The notes under the pieces are model-generated. The model made no database searches and had not been told where the DNA came from. It worked only from the letters and a program-made list of their open reading frames with translations. A DNA stretch of 64,000 nucleotides from Planoprotostelium fungivorum (taxonomy: Eukaryota; Evosea; Variosea; Cavosteliida; Cavosteliaceae), in the NCBI GenBank assembly GCA_003024175.1, contig MDYQ01000129.1:1-64000 (forward strand), written 5' to 3'. Positions 1 to 11,833 of the stretch are shown piece after piece. How positions within the stretch are numbered: position 1 is the first letter of the stretch; each line of letters opens with the position of its first letter. The position numbers and the translations under genes are program-made.

Positions 1-1844
1 CACCAGGCTCGGTTGAATGGATTACGGCCACCAACCGTGCCAGATATCAAAGATATCAAGACATTTCCAACAGAAACACTTCACAATACATCTCTAAATG
101 ATATGAAGATCATACACAGCCCAACGATCAAGCCACAAGGTGAGATCGAAATGATATCATCGCAGAGACAATTGACGCGTCCATCAGAAGTCACGACAAC
201 CACGCCAATCATCTCTCATCCACAAGAAACAACGCCCATCGGCCCCACACTCCGGTTGCCCGATCATTCTGTACCAATCCCTCCACGATTCCTTTCAAAT
301 TAGACATGCCCAAAGAACTCTTGGCCCTTTGTGGAGCCGTGAAAACAGGTGATCGTCGCGACATCATCACCTCATATCCCCCACCATCTTTCCACCACGA
401 CGTTCGCATGTAACGTTAGACGCGAAGATATGATTTCGATGTGAATTCGAATCCATTCATTTGACTCTCTCCAGAGCCGATCGATGTGGAGATACCCATA
501 GAAGAAATTCAGCCAGAGAAGAAGACAGAGTCTCCTGCGAAATCGAAATCACCCAACGCCCTCAACGGAACCCATCGGCCACCTTCACCAAAATTGACGA
601 ACCAAGATGCCATGAATGCATTCCTGCTCAACGAAATGAAAAAGGTGAGAATCGTGCCATCACGGGATTCACCTCTCTCTAAGACATGTTCTCCATCGAT
701 GATGAGACACACATCACATTCGATCTTTTCTCATCGACTGAGCGTGACGTCAGATGAGACGAGAGATGGACAGAACGAATGATGAGATGTTGGCTCTTTG
801 CATTCAGAACATGAAATTGAACAACAACATCGAACCCATCAAGGCGAGGTTGCCCACCAACGAGCCACTCTTGCTCACAGAAGGTGGATTGATTTTCACT
901 GCGTTGTAGATTGAATACGATTCAGGGAAAGGGATGGTGGCCTTCGATCTGAGACGACACCCCGCTTACGTACTCACCGCTAACGATATCTTCTGTCAGA
1001 TGATGGGTTACACCCTGGTGTGTCATCGAGTTCTCCACGAATTTTCACTGACATCCACCAGGAAGAAGTGTTGGGTGAACCGTGGCAGAAATTCATCCAC
1101 CCAGATTACATCGAGAGAACGATGAGCATCCTGAGGAGTTGCGATCATCGCAACCCAACCGTGTCCTTCGAGCAGGTGACGTTCATCTACAATCAGCCAG
1201 GATGTCAGACTACAACGAGCCGAATTAAATCTAGACAGATGTGGGTGACGCGGCAGGGACACGCGTTTGCGACGACGGACAGTCACTCCATCTTCTTTTC
1301 GAATGGTCTCCCCGTGTCTGACATTGTCTTCATGACATTGAACACAAAGACGAAGCCGGAGAACGATCCGGTAAGGAGACGGTACAGAGATCGATCGGGG
1401 TACCGAGAGAGGTGGGTCTCCTGACGATGATGTCATCATCGTCTACACCGCCATCAGCTTCTCATCATCATCGTGCCATCTTCATCTTCATCATCATCGT
1501 TCATGTCATCTTCATCGTCATCGTTCATGTCATCTTCGTCATCATCATCGTTCTTGTCTTCATCGTCACAAACATATTCACCGATTGATCCTAGTTCCTA
1601 TCCATTATGGGGCCGAAACCACCCACACCCACACCATCACCTTCAACACCACGATTCAAAGTTCAACATCACGGACGTCAACAGCTCAGCGGCCGATCTA
1701 CAACAGTACAGTCCGGGTATGACGTCATCACACGTCATCGATGGTATTGACGCTCGTGCAGTGCAGATCAGCATCGATTCACCGGGCAGCTCGCCGAATT
1801 GGAACACGAACGCCCTTCTATTGCCTTATAATTATAAGACATAA
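1..1844 (+). CDS. PAS-domain protein, 5' end outside window
   Basis: The gene is already open at base 1, so its start is missing. The clearest part is a PAS-type sensor or interaction domain at about 926-1370, read through two firm introns (884-925, 42 nt; 1018-1061, 44 nt). The join gives GMVAFDLRRHP, CQMMGYTLEEVLGEPW and FIHPDYIERTM, which resembles the C-terminal PAS domain of ERT1/AcuK-type fungal regulators (family knowledge). Upstream lies a Pro/Ser/Lys-rich linker and downstream a Ser-, His- and Asn-rich tail ending at 1844. No DNA-binding domain is visible, but the N-terminus lies outside the window. A role as transcription regulator is inference. The splice sites between 1200 and 1480 are uncertain. 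Confidence 0.62.
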
Positions 1845-2391
1845 CGGCTCCGATACCTAGTGCCATACTCCTATGGAGACAGCGTGGTGATATCGCATAA
1901 TGCCGGCCTTGTGGACGTCCTTTGGTGCGTAATTACGAATGATGGAGTCGACGGTCTCGTTCCGTTATGAGAAGGGGAGATCTTGCGGATACTCTTGTCG
2001 TTGGTGGCTGAATCATCGGGATTGCATCATGGCCATTGAACAATATCACTTCTCCCCGAAGAAGGCGCATTTTCACCGAATCTCTCAAAATCAGAGGGAT
2101 GAGCCCATTGCAGACACCTCAGAGATGCACAGATGATGTGCCACACCATATGACCGATCCCGAGAAACGGCGCTGGGCGTTGTCTTCAGTAATGTAGCGA
2201 TGAAGGAGTGGAAGGTGAGCTATCAGCGTATTAACGCGCTGGAAAATAAACAGAGTTTGTTGATGCGCAGGAAACTTTTCGCGAGTTAGGCGAAAATGTT
2301 AGCGTATCACGTCGCGTTAGTGCCTTTTCCAGGAAGTGAGGAATAAATCAAGTCGTATTTCCTGAATTTATTGTGGCTTTGGTCATTCGGC
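1845..2391. other. convergent intergenic region
   Basis: No convincing gene is seen between the PAS protein (plus strand) and the phosphatase-family gene (minus strand). A minus-strand AATAAA at 2367-2372 lies about 20 bases beyond the stop of the latter and is its likely poly(A) signal. A 65-codon plus-strand frame at 1939 has no family resemblance and is probably chance. Confidence 0.5.
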
Positions 2392-3761
2392 TCATTCTTG
2401 AGGCATCACTTGAATGATCTGAGCCCAATGGTCGGACACCTGTCTCGTCATCAGGCGTCCTCTATCACATTCTAACCTCTCTCCCTCTCTCTTGCTTCTC
2501 GATGTCCCAGCCGTGAACGCTGAGGGGTAACATCTTTTTGTCATCGACAGAGTCAACGGCTAGGACGTAATCGATTCGTCGACTCGTCTTTGTTTCGACT
2601 AATTTCGTGAAATAAGAATTATCTGACTCATACGTGAAGTCTTCTTCCAGTGAACCTGTTATCATCATCATCAGTGACTATCCGCGATGATGCATCATCG
2701 ATCGATCATCGTTGATCATGATCAAACTCACATTGTGTGATGTGTTCAGAATACAAGTCTCTTGCGTTCAGCCGGTCGAGTAACAATTGTCTCTCCTCTT
2801 TCCAGGAAGAGGGGATGTTGAAGTCACCGACGATGAGAACTCCACACTTGCTCACTTGTGTCCCTCCTTGTTCTGCCTTCTCTATGGAGCTCTTACGTAA
2901 ATTCAAAATTTGAATTTGTGACTGCTGAAGATGCACATTCGAAGTGATGATGAATGTTTATATTGATGATCACGATGTTGACGATCATGATCGTGATGAT
3001 CACCTTGACAAAAGAATGGATCTGTGATATCTGCTCTCTCTTGTTGTCTCTGTGATTCGGATCCAGATGCGTGTTGAACAGCATGACGCTGCTGCCCTCA
3101 CCCCACAGACTCGAGGTGTCCAGATGTAAGCACGAGACACCCTTTCTGGAGCCCGATTCACTGACCGTGAAGGTGTGTCTGTCTATATATCAACGAGATG
3201 GAGGCCGCATGATGATCACTTCTTCCAGTCTTTCAGGTGGAATTTGTTTCTGTCAAATCCACTCATCAGACCTCCCGAGTGGTTCAACCAGAAGAGGAGG
3301 GGATCGAGGATGGTCGTCTTGTAGCTGAGTGAAATGAGATGGAGGGAAGGAGGTGACGGTGGTCACCCATACAGATTCCACAGTGAAGGTGTGACGCCAC
3401 CCCACGAGCCAGTTGAAGGTTGCAGATGATATTGAGGCGCTAACTTGTGATGGATCTTGTGGCGATCAGACACGAGAGGTGAATGTACCAAATCGGACGA
3501 AGAGAGGAAGGTCTTTCACCTGATTTACATTGGTGCCCCACATCTCTTGAAATAGGATGACATCAGGTTTCTTTTTTATCACCAAGTCGGCAATCAATCC
3601 ACTTCTCGAACCTTGTTCACGACATGTGCTATTGACCTGATCTCAATGAGACCCCATCCGATATTCAAAACGGTCTTCACTTTTTTAAAGGAGAATAGAG
3701 AGGGGACGAGATAACAATTGAGAGAGAAGAGGCTCAGAGGTTGTTTTTGCATTGCGGCCAT
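2392..3761 (-). CDS. endonuclease/exonuclease/phosphatase (EEP) family enzyme, neutral sphingomyelinase-like
   Basis: The ATG at 3761 opens MAAMQKQPLSLFSLNCYLVP, the usual EEP strand-1 start. In order, the exons show KKPDVILFQEMWG (metal-binding Glu), HLHLDTSS and LFNTHLDPNHRDN, LIVGDFNIPSSW (catalytic Asp and Asn), RRIDYVLA, and a last exon with VSDHWA (catalytic Asp-His). These are the full set of EEP catalytic motifs. The order and the FQEMW and FNTHLDP wording fit Mg-dependent neutral sphingomyelinases or related phosphodiesterases better than DNase I. No transmembrane tail is visible. Introns are about 40-115 nt. The splice into the final SDH exon (stop at 2392) was not resolved to the base. 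It converges on the PAS gene and starts 118 bases from the EFTUD2 start in divergent orientation. Confidence 0.72.
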
Positions 3762-3879
3762 GGTGAGCACGTGACGTGTCGTTGTAGAGTTGTCTTAAAG
3801 GTCGGATTTAAGGTTCAGAAAATTCTCTGAATGAGCCCGAAGCCCTGATTCGATCTCATCATCAGTTAGGAGTGAAAAG

Positions 3880-6800
3880 ATGGATGAAGAGCTGTATGAT
3901 GAGTTTGGAAACTATGTAGGTCCTGAAGTCCAGGACGAAGATGAGGCGTCCGGAAGTGAGGACGAACAACCTCAGAACGACTTTATGGAGGAGGATAACT
4001 CTCCAGTTCCTCCTGAGGACCGAATGGAAACTTCTAGCACCGCCCTAGTTCCAGCGGGTAAGTCATATGGTTCGATTTCATATCGAATTAAATCTCACGT
4101 GCAGAGAATGCAATCGTTCTCTCAGAGGATAAGAAGTATTACCCTTCGGCGAACGAGCTCTACCCTGGCGCAGAGATTCTCGTTCACGATGAAGATACAC
4201 AAGCTCTAACAGTACCCATCATTGCCCCAATCAAGGTGAAGGACTTCAACTTTTCTTCTCATTAACTCCATTTCAGATCAAAAAGTTTGAAGTCACAGAA
4301 GAAGGTCTTCCATCCACGACATACAACAAAGAGTGAGCCTCATCATAACACAGGGACGTCTCTCACGTCTACCAGTTTCTTGGTGAATCTCGTCAGTCAT
4401 CCAGAGAGCATGCGAAATGTTGCATTTGTCGGTCACCTCCATCACGGAAAGACCTCCCTCCTCGACATGCTCGTCCAACAGACTCACCCCAAATACTTTT
4501 CTCTCGACAAACTGGTACGTATCACTTCCACCTCTCTCGCTCATCATCATGCAGCCCAAATACACCGACACCAGATTGGACGAACAACAGAGGAACCTCA
4601 GCATCAAATCTACTCCCATCTCTCTCCTCTTACCCAGCAGCAGCGGAAAGTCTTACCTCCTCAACATGATGGACACCCCCGGCCACGTCAATTTCTCCGA
4701 CGAGGTGAATTTCTCCGCACTACAACGAGCCAACGCTTCCAGGTCTCTGCCGCCATTCGCATCTCTGATGGTGTCGTGGTCGTTGTAGATGCAGTGGAAG
4801 GCATCATGCTTCAGACAGAGAGGATTCTCAAAGAGGCCGCACAGAATGGCGTTGCCATCACTCTTGTCATCAACAAGGTCGATCGACTCATCTTGGAGCT
4901 CAAAATACCCCCTGAAGATGCCTTCTACAAATTGAGACACACCATCGACGAGGTCAACACCCTCTTATCGGGTGAGTCATCATGATGATCATCGATCACC
5001 ATCTCCGTCAAGAAATCTCGTTGAAATCTCATTAGGTTACGCTCCCACCTCCAACTACTACCTCAGCCCCGATCTGGGTAACGTCTGCTTCGCCAGCTCT
5101 CTCTCTGGCTGGTCCTTCACCGTCAGAAGCTTCGCCAGGATCTACTCGGAATCTACCGGAAATTCCGTGGATCCATCCGAGCTGGCCAAGAGGATGTGGG
5201 GTGACTACTACTACGACCCCTCTTCCAGGAAATTCTCCAGAAAGAACACGAACGCCAACGGTAACACTCTCAAGCGTTCTTTCATTCACTTCATCATGGA
5301 GCCACTGTACAAGATCTACTCTCAGGTGAAATTTGGCGAGAAATTGGGTGTTGAGACCTGTACAGGTCATCGGAGAATCTCCGGAACAATTGTCCCAGAC
5401 TCTCGCTGAATTGGGTGTGTCACTGAAAGCCAGCGACTACAACTTGAACGTCAAGCCCCTGTTGAAATTAGTTCTCACACAATTTTTTGGAAATTCCTCT
5501 GGATTTGTAGATCTCATCGCCACACACGTGCCATCACCCGGCCAGGCCGCCAAACGGAAGGTGACATTTCAATGAAATTTCATCACCTTCTCACCGCAAC
5601 AGGTGGAGCACACGTACACCGGTCCCTTGAACAGCAATTTGGCCAAGCAGATGATCTCGTTAGATCCAAAGGGCAGTCTCATGGTACAGATCTGCAAGCT
5701 GTACTCTTCATCCGATGGTTCTACCTTCGACGCATTCGGAAGAGTGATGAGGTGTGTTTCCATTCAAAACGTTTGGATGTGTGAATGGGACTGAATCGAT
5801 TGCAGTGGTACTCTCGTGTCTGGACAGAACGTGAAGGTGTTGGGAGAGAACTACTCCGTGGAAGATCAAGAAGACATGATCATCAAGACGGCTTCCAAGT
5901 TGTGGATCGCAGAAGCCAGGTGATCATCATGATGATGATGATGATCATGATCATCATGATAATCATCATGATAATCATGATGATGATGATGATGATGATC
6001 ATGATCATCATGATAATCATCATCATCATCATCAATCAACTGACCCACACAGATACCGCATCGAAATACCCAACGCCCCAGCAGGTAGCTGGGTCCTCAT
6101 CGAAGGAGTGGACGAGTCCATCCTCAAGACGGCAACCATCACCGATGAGAAGGAAGAGAATGCCTTCATCTTCCGTCCCATACAACACACCACCTCCTCC
6201 ATCGTCAAAGTGGCCGTGGAGCCCATCAACCCATCTGAGCTACCGAAGATGCTCGAGGCGTTGAGAAAAGTGAACAAGAGCTACCCTCTATTGACCACCA
6301 AAGTGGAGGAGTCGGGGGAGCACGTCGTGCTGGGAACAGGAGAGATCTACATGGACTGTGTACTGCACGACATACGTAAGATGTACTCCGACATCGAGAT
6401 CAAGGTGAAATGTCGCGGAGATTTCGGAGAAATGACGGAAGAATAGGTGTCTGATCCCGTCGTGTCTTTCATGGAGACCGTTGTAGAGACATCCTCTCTC
6501 AAGTGTTTCGCTGAGACGCCCAACAAGAGAAACAAATTAACCATGATTGCCGAACCATTAGAGAAGGGAATCGCAGAGGACATCGAGACCGGAGTCATCT
6601 CCCTGGATCTTCCCAAGGGAAAGGTGATCTACAACGAGACGGTGGCGGGTTGTAGTCTGACGGGGGTAGATCGCGACGTATTTCAGAGAGAAGTACCAGT
6701 GGGACGAATTGGCGGGAAGATCAGTTTGGGCCTTTGGTCCCGACGCCAAGCGTGGACCGAACATCCTCGTAGACGATTGTCTGCCCGGTGAAGTGAGTGA

Positions 6801-7556
6801 TGACGTCACCATTCATCTACAACGCTCATCTCTATAGGTGGACAAGAAATTGTTACTCGCCAGTAGAGATTCAATCGTTCAAGGATTCCAGTGGGGTACC
6901 AGAGAGGGTCCCCTCTGTGAGGAGCCCATACGTAACGTGAAATTCCGCGTGTTGGGAGCCTCCCTTGCGAAAGAGCCCCTCCTGCGTGCGGGAGGTCAAG
7001 TCATTCCCACGGCCAGAAGAGTTGCCTACTCTGCCTTCTTGATGGCCACACCCAGACTCATGGAGCCAGTGTACCACGTGGAGATCCAAGCCCCCGCTGA
7101 TTGTGCCCAACCGATCTACACGGTGCTGCAGAGGAGGAGAGGCCACGTCATCAACGACATGCCCAAGGCTGGATCACCTTTACTGACCATCAAGGCTTTC
7201 TTGCCCGTCATCGATTCCTTTGGTTTCGAAACTGATCTGAGGTATTCATCTCCTTCAATTCTCGATGTCGATCTCCTCTGTCAACACGAGCCTATCTGAC
7301 CTTGTTTAGATCTCACACACAAGGCCAGGCCTTCTGTCTGTCCACGTTCGATCACTGGCAGATTGTTCCCGGAGATCCATTGGACAAGAGCATCATCTTG
7401 AGGCCCCTGGAGCCCTCTCCTCCTCCCCACCTGGCGAGAGAGTTTATGATCAAGACGAGAAGGAGGAAGGGTCTCAGCGAGGAAGTGTCCATCAACAAGT
7501 TTTTCGACGAGAACTTGCTGGCCGAGCTGAGCCACATGGAAGGTTTCTCCTTGTAG
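3880..7556 (+). CDS. EFTUD2: U5 snRNP GTPase Snu114 / EFTUD2
   Basis: This is the EF2-like GTPase of the U5 snRNP, which drives the Brr2/Prp8 rearrangements of the spliceosome. The start [19 protein letters not shown] matches the conserved Snu114 N-terminus, followed by an acidic stretch. The GTPase motifs are [13 protein letters not shown] (P-loop), [23 protein letters not shown] and INKVDRLI. Later come [30 protein letters not shown]-like text (here [12 protein letters not shown]), [18 protein letters not shown] and [18 protein letters not shown], and the conserved end [20 protein letters not shown] ... [10 protein letters not shown]. About nine short introns interrupt it. One, near 5920-6050, is swollen by an ATGATC-type microsatellite. 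AATAAA follows the stop at about 7561. The length matches the family. Very secure. Confidence 0.97.
5922..6040. repeat. ATGATC/ATCATG microsatellite in an EFTUD2 intron
   Basis: The array is made of ATC, ATG and ATAATC units that are largely self-complementary. It sits between the exon ending ...KLWIAEAR and the next exon starting [12 protein letters not shown], so it is intronic. The antisense frame reads as Asp/His repeats and is not a gene. Confidence 0.85.
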
Positions 7557-7618
7557 GGAGAATAAACAGAAGGTTAACACTCTCTCTTCGTGACAGATGG
7601 GATGATTTATAGTTTACA

Positions 7619-10600
7619 TTATTGTTCGACGTAGATGTTTCCGTCCATTTGATTCGGTCGGGGTGTCTCCCAGTTCTTCTTCTTCTCCTCTGGCGCCATT
7701 CTTCTCGTCATCTCGCTCAGGCTCACTCTCTCTTCTCTTCTCTCTTTCACACTGTCTCTGATCACTCCTGCCACTCTCTCGTCTGTCATGCCCTCTGTTG
7801 TGTATGTCTCTCTCTTCTGACTGTTGTACACGTCCATTCTTCTGCTTGCCATAGCCCACAGCAACACGCCCACGTTCCACACGTGTCCGCTCTCTGTCCA
7901 TCTGCCTTCTCTCTCTACCTCTGGCGCCTGCCTCTTTTCACTCTCTCTTTCCCCGTCGCAGATCTTCTCACCATACATATCTGCTTGTCCCCTTCTCTCA
8001 CTGGTGCACCTATGTCTACTATGCATCCGAGAGAAGAAAGTTTGGCTGTCACTATGCCATGTCCTGTGATCACTATCTGTTTCTCTTCAGCTCTCCTCTC
8101 GTACAATTACAACACAAAGATGACATACCTTGGATGGAATGACAGCTGTGTGCACTTTGCCCATGGACCCTATGTATGACAGTCCCTTGCTCACATCACT
8201 CGCTCTGTCTCTCTGTCAGCCATCTTTCCTCTCTTTCGACGTCTCACATCGACAACATGCTTTCGATGTTCAGTCCTTGTCCTCTCGCATACTCTGCCAG
8301 ACTGCCTTCACTCATCCATTCCATCACTACATGCATCTCTGTCTCTCTTCACTCTCTCTTCTTTCTACTATCTGCCTCACCTTTTACGTTGTGGCCGAGA
8401 TACTGGACGACGTGTGGATGATGTAATGTCTGTACTCTCTTTCAGTCTCTTGTTCCATCTGTTCTTGAAAACATATCGATCCATTTCCTCACCTTCATCA
8501 GCTGACACTCTTCTTCAAATTTCTTTCCTTCCATTCCCTTCATCTTCTTCACTGCCACTGCTGTCGTTCCTCTGTACATTCCCTTCCACACTTCGCTCTC
8601 TTCGCTGTCTCTTATCTTCTCCGTGTACTCCAATGCTTCCTTCTCCACCATCATACTCAATCCCATGCCCTCTATCGACTGTCATCTTGTCAGTTTGTAC
8701 ATCTGATGCATGCACCTACTCTACCACGTATGGTTGCTCGGTATATGATCAGGGAGAGGAGAAGAATGAGAAGAGAACTGCCCGCAGCGCAGCAGATGAT
8801 GATGATCAGTGTCTTCGTAGACATTCCTCCATTGTTTGCAGGTATAGTGCTGACGGAGAAGTTTGTGAGATGATTGCACTGACACACGGCCAGACGTGCT
8901 TCGTCTATATATAGATCACAGCCGTCACGTGACCATCCTTTCTGTGTCTCATTCCACCACTGACACACTGCCTCTGTTTTCTCTCAGTCTTCTGCGATAG
9001 GCATCAGTGACTTCCGCTTACTCTGATTGGATGGAATGTCATCGATGTAGCCCATAGTGATGTTGATCTTCTCTGTCTCTCCTCCTATCTCTACCTCTCT
9101 TCCTCTCTCATCGTACACTTGTGCTCCTATCACTCTGCCTCTTCTGTTCATTCTCCGTCAGCTTCCACGAAACAATGATCTTGTATACTCACATCGACTC
9201 ATTGTAGATAGACAAGAAAGGAGAAGCGACGACAGAAGAGAGTGCCACAGACACTGTTTGTCTCTCAGTCCTCTTCTGCATCTGTCCTCTCACCTTCATC
9301 ATACCCAGTCACAGTCGATGACGGAAGGCTGATCGAGCAGTTCTGACCCTCTATCTCATTCTCTATTCTTGTCACTCTGCTTGCACTCTGATTGTACGTC
9401 TGCAGGCTCAGCGATGTCGACTCAGACGTGTAGCTGAACGTCTTTGTCGTCCGTAACAGCGCTGTCACTACAGCTGCTATCGTTCCTATGATCTACCCAC
9501 TCGTCAGCCTCTTCTGCGCACCTCCTATCGATGCATAGATGACAGACTGTCTCACTTGATCTGGCGATGAGTATGTGCTGAGAATGCCCTGTGCTCTTTC
9601 AGTCATGCCTCATCATCTCTTGTCATCTCACTCGAGCATCTCTCGATGTGATCGTGGTCTCGTTGCTGTATAACTGGCCGAGTGGGCAAAGTTGGAGGCC
9701 AACTGTACATGTCGAATTATCTGGCGGGGCAGTGAAGCATGGGAACGAGTTATCTGCGATGGAACACATTGAAAGAAAGCCGCTGAGGGCGTGATTGTCG
9801 ATGAGAGAGAATGAGTTGCTGGATAGATCGATGGATGTAAGAGATGGAAAGGTAGTAGCGTTCAAGAAGGAAGGTACAGAGCCAGATAGGTTGTTGTGAC
9901 TGTCATCACGTCAGTCCGTACGTTCACCAATTTACTCCCATCCTAACGATCTACGAGATAGATCGAATGATGGAACGAAAGTCACCTCAGATCTAAGAAT
10001 TGAAGCTGCGTCAGAGCATTGAAAGAGTCAGGAATTGTACCTTGTATGCTACAGTTCTATCCTTGCGGTCATCACACGACATTAACATCATCGACTCACT
10101 TGTAGAAGCAGAGACTGCAATCGATTGAGTAGTCCAATGGGAAAGATATCCCCCAGCAGAAGAGTGTTGTCGAGAATAAGGTATTGGAGATTGGTGTGAA
10201 TCCAGATATCATTCGTTCGAGATGTGATCCCTGTTCTGGGTCACAGAATATTCCCCCTTCTCTTCTCCTCACTCGTGTTTGATGCATCCAGATATTCCAG
10301 ATTCGATGATATTCCGATGATTTTTGTCAAGTTGCCCTGCAGAGAAGTACAGTTGGTCAATCGGAGTTTGGTCAACTGGGTCATAGCACCGAGGAATGGC
10401 ATAGATGTCATCGGATTATTAGATAGATTGATATCCTCGAGATTTGGTAGGTAAGAAGAGAAGTTGGCGGGGAATGAAGTGATGTTGTTCCCGTTGATGG
10501 AGAGGTGGGTCAGATTTCTGAGTGATGGCAGGATGTTCTCAGGAATTCCACCCAACATCACACCTGTTGATGTCAATGATGGAATATCGAAGAAGACATC

Positions 10601-11495
10601 ACCTCCCAGCATCAGAGTGTGGAGACTGTTCACCAATACAAAAGAGCTCTTGGGCCAGCTGGTGAAAGGATTGTATGCGATGATCACCGTTTGAAGTGAT
10701 GAAGAGTTAAAGAGGAATAGAGGTATCTCTCCCGTAAACTGGTTGCTGTTCTGTCTGTGGTCAGAAGGAGAAGATATGTGTGAAGGATAAGTGTCACCAA
10801 GGTGAGATCTCTCAGTTGAGTGAGACTGGAGAGATTTGGAATCGGACCGTTGAGACTGTTCAGATTCGTCGGTCCCTCTCATCCGTCTCTTCTTCTACTC
10901 TTCACTCACTTGTTGTAAGAGACGTCTAAGAGAATCGTGTTGGTCGGAAGGAAAAGACGAAGGAGAGGTCCGCTGAAGTTGTTGTTGTTCAGACGGATTT
11001 CTGTCAGGCTTCCATTGAGGGGAAGGAAGGAGAGGGGTCCATCGAGGCGTGGATTGTCGTGGATGTCCAAGACGGACAGTCGGGACAGTTGAGAGATCTC
11101 CTGGGGCAGAGGACCTCGTAAGAAAGTTGAAGAGATGGTCAGCTGTGTGAGATTTGTCAGAAGACCTGTTCGAACATTACATTACATCTTCTGTCGCAGA
11201 ACACAGAGCACACCAATCGCTGGTGATACGGTTCCGTTCAACTCAGAGCCCAGCAGAGAGAGACTGAAGGAGGAACTTCCAGTGCAACTCACTCCGACAA
11301 AGTCGGTTGCATTACAGGGCTGTTTAGATCTCAGCTTCGTCCCCTCTCCACTCTTTTACTCACATCACTCCCTTGATAATAGTCTGGAGAGCCACCAGCA
11401 GTGTTCCAGATCTCCTTCAGAATATCTGCTGTGGACTGTCCACTAGTGAGAACGAGATGGAAGAGAATAAGAGAGACGATCTGTTTCATCCTCAT
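7619..11495 (-). CDS. LRR - GPS motif - transmembrane - kinase-like (pseudokinase) receptor
   Basis: The start MRMKQIVSLILFHLVLTSGQ (11495; a second ATG at 11489) looks like a signal peptide. It is followed by an LRR N-cap (CNATDFVGVSC-like) and many leucine-rich repeats such as LTHLSINGNNITSFP and LTSIDLSSNSFSLID, down to about 9620. A Ser/Thr-rich ectodomain leads to a GPS motif at about 8840-8968: CQWWNETQKGWSRDGC, then CQCNHLTNFSV, which keeps the cysteines, tryptophans and the HLT cleavage tripeptide. A hydrophobic helix (LIIIICCAAGSSLLILLLSL) follows. The cytoplasmic part has a kinase N-lobe (EVWKGMYRGTTAVAVKKMKG, FEEECQLM) and a C-lobe with APEV and VWNVGVLLWAM. The catalytic loop reads VHTAVIPSK in place of HRDLKPSN, and DFG reads SLG, so it should be catalytically dead. 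Introns are short. The gene converges on EFTUD2, and the exon map is approximate. Confidence 0.8.
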
Positions 11496-11833
11496 CGAGT
11501 GATTCCTCTTGGTCTTTTGGAACGCCGATGTCACGCGTTCGTGTCTCGTAACGATTCAGTGACAGACGTCTGGCTTTTGGTGCTTCCAGATCAAGAAGAC
11601 TGCAACCCCATGGGGTGCGCGCACCAGCGAGAACGAGGTGAAACAAGAGAAGGTGACGGTCAGTTTCATCAATATATATGTCGATGGGGCCTCGTTTGTT
11701 CGATTGTTCAAAAGTTCCAAATTCAACGCGTCATGGTGTGGCACATGAGGTCAGAATCGTTGAGAGTTTATTTGAACAGTGGGATGCACATCGACAGGCA
11801 AGCTCTTCATCCATCTGATGTGCATGGAGTTGA

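Noticed and set aside
1939-2136. 65-codon plus-strand frame
   Set aside because: No family resemblance, no splice support, and it lies in a convergent intergenic region.
5866-6048. Asp/His-repeat minus-strand frame
   Set aside because: It is the antisense of a microsatellite in an EFTUD2 intron.
7622-8914. Long plus-strand Ser/Leu/Cys-rich frames
   Set aside because: They are antisense shadows of the CT-rich complement of the LRR-GPS receptor exons, which carry the recognisable kinase and GPS motifs.
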